A stretch of DNA of 64,000 bases. Source: an uncultured Lachnospiraceae bacterium. GTDB taxonomy: Bacteria; Bacillota; Clostridia; Lachnospirales; Lachnospiraceae. The notes under the pieces were generated by a model, which did no database searches, was not told the origin of the DNA, and saw only the letters and a list, made by a program, of their open reading frames with translations. This document shows, one piece after another, positions 42,530 to 50,396 of the stretch (positions are counted from its first letter, which is position 1; every line of letters starts with the position of its first letter). The stretch is taken from the NCBI GenBank assembly GCA_910588875.1, contig CAJURT010000005.1:66928-130927 (forward strand). The letters are read 5' to 3'. The position numbers and the translations under genes were made by a program.

Positions 42530-44477
42530 CCTTTTTCTCCTCCGTACCTGTCTCCTCCGCCTTGACTCCGTTTGCCCGGATCATTGCCTGTGCCTCCGGC
42601 TTGAATAGTTCTATCGCCGGGATTTGGCCGACCACATTATCGCATAGCCAGCCCATGCGGATAATCTCCTCCGGTGTCAGGCCGCGCCCCTCCCCACCGA
42701 TAATCTGCCCTTTCTGGGCATAAATCTTCCCGTCAAAGGGATGGAAGGAACCGCAGCGGATAGACCACCGCAGAAAATCAATCAGGCGCTGGGTGCTGGA
42801 GGGAAGGTTCTTTGAGCAGATCACGTCAATCACATCGGCAGACATCCCCCACCAATAATTGATTGCCTTCTTCCCTTTCAGATTCCTGTCCTCCTGCTCC
42901 CCCCTGCAGATCTGGTTTACAATCTGCTCGTAAAACCGCCCCCAGTTTACTAACGAAGTGGCCAGATTCTCGACTGTCCCGTCTGGTGTCTTGCAGTACA
43001 GGCCAAACTCCCGGGATGCCTTGCTGGGCGTGATCAGATCCTCCCCGGAGATATGGGTGATCCCCTCCTGCTCCAATTCCTTTCTGCAGTGATGTTCACG
43101 AAGGCCTGTCCATTTCAGGTAAATCTTCGCCCGCGGATTGATCATCCGCGCCCCCATGGCAAAGGCATTGATGTTGGATACCATGCCGTAGATCGGATAA
43201 TCTGCAAGATACCCCAACTTTTCCTGTTCACTCATCGCCGCCGCCAGAGCCCCCATCAGAAACTTCGGCTCATACATGCGGGCATAATACGTGCGGATGG
43301 AGGAATAGGACATATTGACGGAGCAGTTAAAAATCCTCAGTTTGGGATACTTGATGGCTGCCTTGACACTGCCCGGGGCCATTTGCGGCGCCACCGTGAA
43401 AATCACGTTACAGCCCTCTGCAACCGCCTTGTCGATGGTCTGCAAAAGGGCCTCCTCCGTGCCCACATCCTCATAGCAGCAAGTCTCCAGCCGTCCGTTA
43501 AAGCGCTGCTCCAAATCCATCCGCCCCAGTTCATGGGCATAGACCCAGCTGGAACTTTCCTTGCTTTTGAGATAAATAAATGCTGGCCTTAACATCTCCG
43601 GTTCCGTGGTGGTTCCCGGAATCAGCCAGTTCAGCAGCTTCGGGGATGTGCTTTCCTTCACCTCCGGCTTCTCTACCAGGGCAATCTCACTGCCCCGGGA
43701 AGCCAAAAGCAGTTCATCCCAGATCCGCAGCAAATCCTTTTTCATCTGGTCTGCGGTCCTCTCCTTCGCCACCTCATAGCTGAAAAATTCCACATATTTC
43801 AGGAATGCGTCGGATGCCGTCAGTTCCATTTCCTCGGTACGGGCATGGTAAAACACCTTGGAGAACCGGTCATAAGCCGCCTTAAAATACTGCCGTTCAT
43901 CTTCCGTCCAGATCTCGTCCGGAGCCTTCCCCATTGCTTCTAAAAGCCGTTTATAGCTGCCCTCCCTGCTGAACCAGACATCACAATTAAAGGACACCTG
44001 ATAGAAGTCCAAAAATTCATAGTATAGCTTTGTGTCGCGGTCATCGCTGCGCCGTGGGATCAGGCGGATCACCGAGGCAGAAATGCTATAGGCATGCACA
44101 TATTTCAGCACACTGACCCGCTTATTGCCTTCCTGGACGTAAAAACGGTTCATAAACTCATAAGCCAGGATCGGGTCATGGATCCCCTCCTCTATCTGAT
44201 GGTCATAGAGGTATGCCCACTTGGCCCCGAATTCCGACCGTTCCCCCAATAATGGCATAAAATTACTGGCAAAAGCCTGGGTCCGTCCCTGGGTCTTCGT
44301 CCCCACCACCCGTTCCAGGGGAATATCAATCACCCCCAGATTCACCTCGGACACGATATCCGTGTTTGCCAGAATATCGTCCAGTACCGGCAGATAAGGG
44401 TACTGCCCCTTTGACACTGCCTCCTGATACCGCCTCCGGCCCTGCCGCAATGCACCGCTATAATCATATAATGCCAT
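42501..44477 (-). CDS. Signal-less BMP-domain protein with ParB-like N-terminal segment
   Basis: The C-terminal half (from about residue 295, RPAFIYLKSKESSSWVYAHE) resembles BMP/PnrA nucleoside-binding proteins (Med family), including GCNVIFTVAPQMA and GALAAAMSEQEKLGYLADYP. There is no signal peptide or lipobox, so the 658-residue protein is probably cytoplasmic, unlike transport binding proteins. The N-terminal part carries YVQEGNKRVSVLKYV, which recalls the nucleotide-binding motif of ParB/Srx folds. No permease or ATPase is adjacent. It might sense a nucleoside-like ligand; this is inference. An AAAGGAG site precedes the ATG. Confidence 0.7.
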   Translation of the reverse strand: MALYDYSGALRQGRRRYQEAVSKGQYPYLPVLDDILANTDIVSEVNLGVIDIPLERVVGTKTQGRTQAFASNFMPLLGERSEFGAKWAYLYDHQIEEGIHDPILAYEFMNRFYVQEGNKRVSVLKYVHAYSISASVIRLIPRRSDDRDTKLYYEFLDFYQVSFNCDVWFSREGSYKRLLEAMGKAPDEIWTEDERQYFKAAYDRFSKVFYHARTEEMELTASDAFLKYVEFFSYEVAKERTADQMKKDLLRIWDELLLASRGSEIALVEKPEVKESTSPKLLNWLIPGTTTEPEMLRPAFIYLKSKESSSWVYAHELGRMDLEQRFNGRLETCCYEDVGTEEALLQTIDKAVAEGCNVIFTVAPQMAPGSVKAAIKYPKLRIFNCSVNMSYSSIRTYYARMYEPKFLMGALAAAMSEQEKLGYLADYPIYGMVSNINAFAMGARMINPRAKIYLKWTGLREHHCRKELEQEGITHISGEDLITPSKASREFGLYCKTPDGTVENLATSLVNWGRFYEQIVNQICRGEQEDRNLKGKKAINYWWGMSADVIDVICSKNLPSSTQRLIDFLRWSIRCGSFHPFDGKIYAQKGQIIGGEGRGLTPEEIIRMGWLCDNVVGQIPAIELFKPEAQAMIRANGVKAEETGTEEKKGENSGAGRL

Positions 44478-44503
44478 TGAAAATGCTCCTTTCCCGCAAC
44501 CCC

Positions 44504-46384
44504 CTACATCCGCTCCGGGGCATCAAACCCTAACACCCCAATCCCTGCCGCCAGCACATCCCGAACCAGGGTGATCAGCCGGATCCAGCCTGCCTGGCGC
44601 CCCGCATCCTCCTGTGCCAGAATCTTGTTGTCACGGTAAAAGCCATTGAAAGCATTGGCCAGCCCGTAGACATACTGGCAGATTTTATGGGGTGCCAGTT
44701 CCTCGAAAGCAGTCTCCATCACTTCATTGTAGCGCGCCAGTTCCAGCATCAGATCCCTTTCGGCTGCCCCCACAGGCGGCAGGATCACTGCACTGCCCGC
44801 ATCGCCGCCCCCATCCTGGTAGTTCTTGAGGATAGAGCGGATCCGCACAATCGTATACAAAATATAGGGCCCGGTATTCCCCGTAAAGGAAGTAAACCGT
44901 TCCATATCAAACACATAATCCTTAGCTGCCTGGTTCGAGAGGTCTCCATACTTGAGGGCGGCCAGCCCGATCATCTTCGCCGTTGCCATGGCCTCCTCCT
45001 TTGTCATCTCCATACCGGAGCCTGCCGTATCCGACAGAACTTCCCCCGCAGCCGGATCCTGGTTCCCTGCCACATTCTCCGGTCCCTGCCCTGTGCCGTC
45101 CTCCACCACGCTCCTGTTTTCCTGGATCCTGCGGTAAACCGCTTCCTCAATATCCGCAATCAGCTGCTCCAGCCGCATCACGCCGCCGTCACGCGTCTTG
45201 AAGGGTTTCCCGTCCTTGCCGTTCATCGTCCCAAAGCCGATGTAATCCATGGGGGTCTTATCCGCCACATAGCCAGCCTTCTTTGCCACCCGGAAGATCT
45301 GGGTATAATGCAGTTCCTGCCGTTTATCCGCAATATAGATATAGCGCTTCGGCGCATACAGCTTTTCCCTTTCCAGCATAGTCCCCAGATCCGTGGTGGC
45401 ATACAAAGCGGCGCCGTCCGACTTCTGCACAATACAGGGAGGCAGTTCCTTGGAATCCCCTTCCTCCGCAATATCAACCACCAACGCTCCCTGGCTCTCC
45501 CTTGCCAGCCCCTTTTCTTTTAAATCCTTCAATAGCCAAGGGATGTATGGCCCGGCATCGCTCTCGCCCTTCCACAAATCGAAATGTACATCCAGGTTTC
45601 CGTAATTTTTCTTTAAGTCTGCCAGGGAAACCGCCATGATATGCTTCCATATCGCCACATACGGCTCATAGCCGCCCTGCAGCCTGAGGGTTGCCTGCTG
45701 TGCCCTCTCTTTGAAGTCCTCATCCGCCTTGGACTTTGCGCTGGCGCTGGGATAAATATCTTCCAGTTCCCCGATAGTAAAGGGGGGCTCTGCCGGATAC
45801 TCACCTTTATGCCCCTCCCGGAAATATTCCAGTTCCGGCTTCCTCTCCCTCAGTTCCTCAATGATCAGCCCCATCTGCAGCCCCCAGTCCCCCAGGTGCA
45901 CATCCCCGATCATATGGTAGCCCAGGTAAACTCCCATCCGCCGGATACTCTCACCGATCACTGCTGACCGCAAGTGCCCCACATGTAAAGGCTTGGCCAC
46001 ATTGGCGCCGCCATAGTCCACGATTACCGTCTCCCCATGCCCCGGCTCCTCCAGCCCCAGCTTTTCTTCCTTCTGCATCCCATTCAGATAATCCGCCAGG
46101 AATCCGCCTGCCAGGCGCAAATTGATAAACCCTGGCATCACAGCCTTGATTTCTGAAAATATCTTTTCCTTTTCATCCCCCCCGTTTAATGCATCTGTCA
46201 CTTCATTGGCAATATCTATCGGCTTTTTCCGATAAGCCTTGGCGGCAGCCATCGCCCCATTGCACTGGTATTCGCACAGATCCGGCCGGTTGGAGAGCAC
46301 CACCTTCCCATAGCGTGCCTCATAGCCACATGATAAAAAGGCCTCCTCCATCCGTGCCGAAATCAAATCAAGAATCCTCTTCAC
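44504..46384 (-). CDS. argS: Arginyl-tRNA synthetase
   Basis: ArgS charges tRNA-Arg. The 626 residues have the additional N-terminal domain, the HIGH-type motif PLHVGHLRSAVIGE, and a variant KMSKS region, GFGTMNGKDGKPFKTRDGGV, then the anticodon-binding helices. A stretch of about 35 polar residues (after RIQENRSVVEDG up to GSGMEMTKEE) is inserted near the end of the catalytic domain. The start is GTG at 46382-46384, eight bases after AAGGAG; a TTG frame upstream begins inside the ribosome site. Confidence 0.95.
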   Translation of the reverse strand: MKRILDLISARMEEAFLSCGYEARYGKVVLSNRPDLCEYQCNGAMAAAKAYRKKPIDIANEVTDALNGGDEKEKIFSEIKAVMPGFINLRLAGGFLADYLNGMQKEEKLGLEEPGHGETVIVDYGGANVAKPLHVGHLRSAVIGESIRRMGVYLGYHMIGDVHLGDWGLQMGLIIEELRERKPELEYFREGHKGEYPAEPPFTIGELEDIYPSASAKSKADEDFKERAQQATLRLQGGYEPYVAIWKHIMAVSLADLKKNYGNLDVHFDLWKGESDAGPYIPWLLKDLKEKGLARESQGALVVDIAEEGDSKELPPCIVQKSDGAALYATTDLGTMLEREKLYAPKRYIYIADKRQELHYTQIFRVAKKAGYVADKTPMDYIGFGTMNGKDGKPFKTRDGGVMRLEQLIADIEEAVYRRIQENRSVVEDGTGQGPENVAGNQDPAAGEVLSDTAGSGMEMTKEEAMATAKMIGLAALKYGDLSNQAAKDYVFDMERFTSFTGNTGPYILYTIVRIRSILKNYQDGGGDAGSAVILPPVGAAERDLMLELARYNEVMETAFEELAPHKICQYVYGLANAFNGFYRDNKILAQEDAGRQAGWIRLITLVRDVLAAGIGVLGFDAPERM

Positions 46385-46404
46385 CTTCAACTCTCCTTCT
46401 CTAT

Positions 46405-47202
46405 TTATTGGCAACCCTTGTCCCCGTCCATCCCGTTCAGCTTCCGGATCAGTTCCTCACAGATCCCAATCACAGACTTGCCGTCAGTGGCGATCACAAT
46501 ATCTGCGGCCTCCTCATATTTTTTCCGGCGTTTCTCCATCAGTTCCGAAATATACTCCACATTCATATGCCCGTTCAGGATTGGCCGCTCGTCAGAATCC
46601 TTTACCCGCTCCAATGTGGTCTCCGGAGTGGCTGTCAGAAGCACGATGCGGCTGCTCTTCTTTAAATTTTCCACATTCTCGTCGCGCATCACGGCGCCGC
46701 CCCCGCAGGATATGATCACCTGCCGGCGGTTCTGCAGTTCGATGATGGCATTACTCTCACAATTGCGGAAATAGGGTTCTCCGTATTTGGCAAAAATATC
46801 AGTGATTGCCATCCCCTCCGCCTCAACAACCATGGCATCGGTTTCCACCTCTTCCATTGACAGCATATCCTTCAGACAATGGGATACGGTGCTCTTGCCC
46901 GCCCCCATGAAACCGATCAGGGCGATATTCTGTGCAAACAGGGCCTTGGCCTGCACCTTCTTGCTCATCCTCAAAATACATGCAAAAACCTCCAGCAGTT
47001 CTTCCTCATAAGGGTTCCCCTCCAGAATGCCCTCCAGAAGCTTTTGCTGCCTGGCCTCCTGTTCCGGCTGGAGAATCGGCAGCCCATGCCTCTTCTTATA
47101 CCCGATAATCTCCCCGATGCCATCCATCCGTCTGGCCAGCAGCCTGGCCAGTTCCTCGTCACAGGCGGCAATATCCTCCCTGATCTCTGCAATCTCTCTC
47201 AT
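46405..47202 (-). CDS. Fused chorismate mutase - shikimate kinase
   Basis: Residues 1-85 resemble a type II (AroQ) chorismate mutase: EIREDIAACDEELARLLARRM, then GYKKRHGLPILQPEQE. Residues about 93-265 are a shikimate kinase with the Walker A loop GFMGAGKSTV, the acidic ETDAMV, ISCGGGAVMRDE, and the lid DSDERPILNG. The two enzymes act before and after chorismate in aromatic amino acid synthesis. The start at 47200-47202 has CGGAGG five bases upstream. It lies 20 bases before argS. Confidence 0.88.
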   Translation of the reverse strand: MREIAEIREDIAACDEELARLLARRMDGIGEIIGYKKRHGLPILQPEQEARQQKLLEGILEGNPYEEELLEVFACILRMSKKVQAKALFAQNIALIGFMGAGKSTVSHCLKDMLSMEEVETDAMVVEAEGMAITDIFAKYGEPYFRNCESNAIIELQNRRQVIISCGGGAVMRDENVENLKKSSRIVLLTATPETTLERVKDSDERPILNGHMNVEYISELMEKRRKKYEEAADIVIATDGKSVIGICEELIRKLNGMDGDKGCQ

Positions 47203-47235
47203 ATTTCCTCCGTTTCCCTTCCATCCTCTTCTAAA

Positions 47236-47268
47236 AGAAAAACCAGACACTCCAGGGTCTGGCTTTTT
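47236..47268. terminator. Terminator downstream of efp
   Basis: AAAAACCAGAC and GTCTGGCTTTTT pair around an 8-base loop, with a T run on each strand. It lies between efp and the chorismate mutase-shikimate kinase gene. Confidence 0.8.
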
Positions 47269-47288
47269 CTTTCCTTCGATTTTATTCC

Positions 47289-47846
47289 TTATGCTCTGGA
47301 TAAATACTCACCGGTACGGGTATCAATCTTGATCTTGTCCCCATTATCAACAAACAACGGCACATATACCGTAGCCCCTGTCTCCACGGTGGCCGGCTTC
47401 GTCGCACCCTGTGCGGTATCTCCCTTGAAGCCCGGCTCGGTGTTGGTGATCTCCAACTCCACAAACAACGGCGGTTCTACAGAAAATACCTTCCCGTTGT
47501 AGGAGCAAACCTTCACGCTCTCATTCTCCTTCACAAATTTCAATGCATCACCGATCACGTCCTCTGCCAGCGCCACCTGCTCATAGTTTTCCATATTCAT
47601 AAAATTAAACAGATCGCCGTCCGCATACAGGTACTGCATATCCACACGGTCAATCCTGGCTGCCGGGAATTTCTCCGTGGGACGGAAAGTCCGCTCCACC
47701 ACAGAACCAGTCATAACATTCTTAATCTTTGTCCTTACAAAAGCAGCGCCCTTGCCCGGCTTTACATGCTGAAACTCAACGATCTGATATACGGAACCAT
47801 CAATCTCCAAAGTTATGCCGTTTCTAAAATCACCTGCTGAAATCAT
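47289..47846 (-). CDS. efp: Translation elongation factor P
   Basis: EF-P relieves ribosomes stalled at proline stretches. The 185 residues have the three-domain layout; the loop FQHVKPGKGAAFVRTK carries the Lys (about residue 32) that is modified in many bacteria, with an adjacent Pro and Gly typical of Firmicutes. An AAGGAGG site precedes the ATG and a good promoter lies 45 bases upstream. Confidence 0.97.
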   Translation of the reverse strand: MISAGDFRNGITLEIDGSVYQIVEFQHVKPGKGAAFVRTKIKNVMTGSVVERTFRPTEKFPAARIDRVDMQYLYADGDLFNFMNMENYEQVALAEDVIGDALKFVKENESVKVCSYNGKVFSVEPPLFVELEITNTEPGFKGDTAQGATKPATVETGATVYVPLFVDNGDKIKIDTRTGEYLSRA

Positions 47847-47891
47847 GTGATATTCCTCCTTGCATTTGCATACTCACGCTTAATCTTCTAT

Positions 47892-47920
47892 ATTCTATAA
47901 TAAATATAGTGTTTTTTCAA
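47892..47920 (-). promoter_or_regulatory. Promoter of efp
   Basis: TTGAAA (47915-47920) and TAGAAT (47892-47897) are 17 bases apart. The -35 lies at the very end of yqeG, so efp can be transcribed apart from nrdR-yqeG. Confidence 0.6.
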
Positions 47921-48435
47921 CTATTTTTTTCTGTAATCCCCTCGGAACCTTTATAGAAATGAAGCACAACAGCCTCCAGGTACCGCTTTAAAACAATCTG
48001 GATCTCCTCCCTGGGATCAATGGGTTTTACCAGGATCCCGTAAATCCCTGCCCGGTTCGCCCCATACACATCCGTAAACAGCTGGTCCCCTACAAACAAG
48101 GTACTGTCCCTGTCTGTCCCCATCTGCTCCATAGCCCTTTTATAATTCCTGGTTGCCGGTTTCCCTGCCTTATAGATATAAGGCGAACCCACCTGGGATG
48201 CAAAAGATGCCACCCTGGGTTCTTTGTTGTTCGACAGGAGGCAGGTCTCCATCCCCAATTCCCGCAGCCTTGCAAACAATGCCCTCGCACGCCCGTCTGC
48301 GGGAGCCCCATGGGGAACCAGCGTATTGTCAATGTCAAAGATCACCCCCCGGATCCCTTTCTTCTGCCAGGACTCCCAATCAATCCCGTAGGTACTGCTT
48401 ACCCACTCCTTTGGATAAAACCGCTCCCATATCAT
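47917..48435 (-). CDS. yqeG: YqeG-family HAD IIIA phosphatase
   Basis: The 172-residue protein has the HAD motifs VIFDIDNTLVPHG (nucleophile Asp), CLLSNNKEP, the Lys in YKAGKPATRN, and LFVGDQLFTDVYGANR. YqeG proteins of Firmicutes are small HAD phosphatases of unsettled substrate. The ATG overlaps the nrdR stop by four bases. Confidence 0.93.
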   Translation of the reverse strand: MIWERFYPKEWVSSTYGIDWESWQKKGIRGVIFDIDNTLVPHGAPADGRARALFARLRELGMETCLLSNNKEPRVASFASQVGSPYIYKAGKPATRNYKRAMEQMGTDRDSTLFVGDQLFTDVYGANRAGIYGILVKPIDPREEIQIVLKRYLEAVVLHFYKGSEGITEKNS

Positions 48436-48887
48436 TTATTCTTCAACAGCTTCCCCAGCTCCTCCATAAATGTGTTGACATCCTTAAATTCCCGGTAAAC
48501 CGAGGCAAAACGGACATAGGCTACCTCGTCCAGACTCTTCAGCTTTTCCATCACCAGTTCCCCGATGGCAGAGGTCTCGACCTCCTTCTCCTCCATATTG
48601 AAGATCTGGTTCTCAATCTCATCAATCAATGCATTGATCTGCTCACTTGACACCGGCCTCTTATGGCAGGAACGCAGCACCCCGTCCTGGATCTTGGACC
48701 GGTCATAGGTTTCCCGGGTGCTGTCCTTCTTGATCACCATCAGCGGCATGGTCTCAAGCTTCTCATAGGTGGTAAAACGTTTCTTGCACTTTTCGCACTG
48801 GCGCCGGCGCCGGATCGAACTATGCTCATCGGCCGGCCGGGAATCGATTACTTTGGTATCTGACGCGTTACAATACGGACACTTCAT
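48432..48887 (-). CDS. nrdR: Transcriptional repressor NrdR
   Basis: NrdR represses ribonucleotide reductase genes in response to ATP/dATP. The 151 residues have the N-terminal zinc ribbon MKCPYCNASDTKVIDSR ... CEKCKKRFTTYE, with four Cys, and then the ATP-cone domain (LMVIKKDSTRETYDRSKI). The start at 48885-48887 has AGGAGGA upstream; an in-frame start 33 bases earlier has no site. No NrdR box was noted in this window. Confidence 0.96.
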   Translation of the reverse strand: MKCPYCNASDTKVIDSRPADEHSSIRRRRQCEKCKKRFTTYEKLETMPLMVIKKDSTRETYDRSKIQDGVLRSCHKRPVSSEQINALIDEIENQIFNMEEKEVETSAIGELVMEKLKSLDEVAYVRFASVYREFKDVNTFMEELGKLLKNK

Positions 48888-48944
48888 GGTTATTCCTCCT
48901 GTTATCGCACTTCCTCCCACGTAAATCAGTTATATTTCATATAT

Positions 48945-48973
48945 ATTTTACCCTATCAGCCAAATAAGTGCAA
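48945..48973 (-). promoter_or_regulatory. Promoter of nrdR-yqeG
   Basis: TTGCAC (48968-48973) and TAAAAT (48945-48950) are 17 bases apart, about 58 bases upstream of the nrdR start. Confidence 0.6.
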
Positions 48974-49023
48974 CCGATTTTTTCCGGAAACGTTGATTAT
49001 GAGTAGCTGTTCCAGACCTCACC

Positions 49024-50343
49024 CTACATTTCTAATGTAACAAATATATCATAAACCGCCCTGATCGCCCCCTCAAAATCTGCGTTTTTCACACCGATAA
49101 TAATGTTTAATTCGCTGGAGCCCTGGTCGATCATCTTCACATTAATATGGGCATGGGCAAGGGCAGAAAAGATCCTGCCTGCCGTACCGCGGGTTGCCTT
49201 CATGCCGCGCCCCACCACCGCAATCAGGGCCAGGTCGGACTCCAAATCAACGCTGTCCGGCTCCACTGCCCGGTGGATTCCTGCGATCACCGACTGCTCA
49301 TACTCCTCAAACTCATCCTGATGGACCATGATCGTCATGGTGTCAATCCCGGAAGGCATATGTTCAAAGGAAATGCCGTATTTCTCAAACACCCCCAGGA
49401 CTTTCCTCCCAAAGCCGACTTCTGCGTTCATCATTGCCTTCTCAATATTGATGGCGCAGAAGCCGCGCTTACCCGCAATCCCGGTAATCGTGTACCGAGG
49501 CTTCCGGCAGGTGCTCTCCACAATCAGCGTCCCCTTATCCTCCGGCCTGTTGGTGTTGCGTATATTGATGGGGATCCCCTCTTTGCGCACGGGGAAAATA
49601 GCATCCTCATGGAGCACGCTGGCTCCCATATAAGCCAGTTCCCGCAATTCCTTATAAGTAATGGTCTCAATCACCTGGGGATCCTTCACAATCCGGGGAT
49701 CTGCCACCAAAAATCCTGATACATCCGTCCAGTTTTCATACAAGTCTGCGTGAATCGCTTTCGCCACAATCGACCCTGTCACATCCGAACCGCCCCGGGA
49801 AAATGTCTTGATGCTCCCGTCATGCTTTGACCCATAAAACCCGGGAATTACCGCCCGCTCCACATGCTCCAGGCGTTCAGATAATTCCCTGTGGGTCAGT
49901 TCCGCCTCAAAATTCCCCTGGTCGTCAAAGAATATAACCTCTGCGGCGTCAATAAATTCATAGCCCAGATAGGATGCCATCACGATACCGTTTAAATACT
50001 CCCCTCGGGATGCCGCATAATCCCGCCCAATCCCCTTGGCAAAATTCTCTTCGATCCGGTCAAACTCATAATCCAGGTTCAGATCCAAATCCAGGCCGTT
50101 GATAATCTCCAGATAGCGGTCCTTAATCCGGCTCAGGATCTTTTTATAAGCCGCCCCGGCAGCTGCGGCATCATAGCAGGCATATAGCATGTCCGTAACT
50201 TTTTCATCCTTATCATTCCTCTTTCCCGGCGCGGAAGGAATGACATAGCGCCTCGTCTTATCCGAACGGATAATCTCCCCAACCTTCTTAAACTGCCTGG
50301 TGCTGGCAAGTGAACTTCCGCCAAATTTCACAACCTTCTTCAT
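49024..50343 (-). CDS. Aspartate kinase
   Basis: The enzyme phosphorylates aspartate, the entry to lysine, methionine and threonine. The 439 residues begin VVKFGGSSLASTRQF, with the kinase motifs FSRGGSDVTGSIVAKAI and VADPRIVKDPQVIETITYKE. Two C-terminal ACT domains (FCAINIEKAMMNAEVGFG and LALIAVVGRGMKATRG) would bind the feedback amino acid. Which paralogue it is (LysC, DapG or ThrA-like) cannot be told. It follows purL by 53 bases. Confidence 0.94.
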   Translation of the reverse strand: MKKVVKFGGSSLASTRQFKKVGEIIRSDKTRRYVIPSAPGKRNDKDEKVTDMLYACYDAAAAGAAYKKILSRIKDRYLEIINGLDLDLNLDYEFDRIEENFAKGIGRDYAASRGEYLNGIVMASYLGYEFIDAAEVIFFDDQGNFEAELTHRELSERLEHVERAVIPGFYGSKHDGSIKTFSRGGSDVTGSIVAKAIHADLYENWTDVSGFLVADPRIVKDPQVIETITYKELRELAYMGASVLHEDAIFPVRKEGIPINIRNTNRPEDKGTLIVESTCRKPRYTITGIAGKRGFCAINIEKAMMNAEVGFGRKVLGVFEKYGISFEHMPSGIDTMTIMVHQDEFEEYEQSVIAGIHRAVEPDSVDLESDLALIAVVGRGMKATRGTAGRIFSALAHAHINVKMIDQGSSELNIIIGVKNADFEGAIRAVYDIFVTLEM

Positions 50344-50396
50344 TATGTCCTCTCCAATCTACATGTTCCTTTATCACTGTCCCCGGGAGTATCTTC

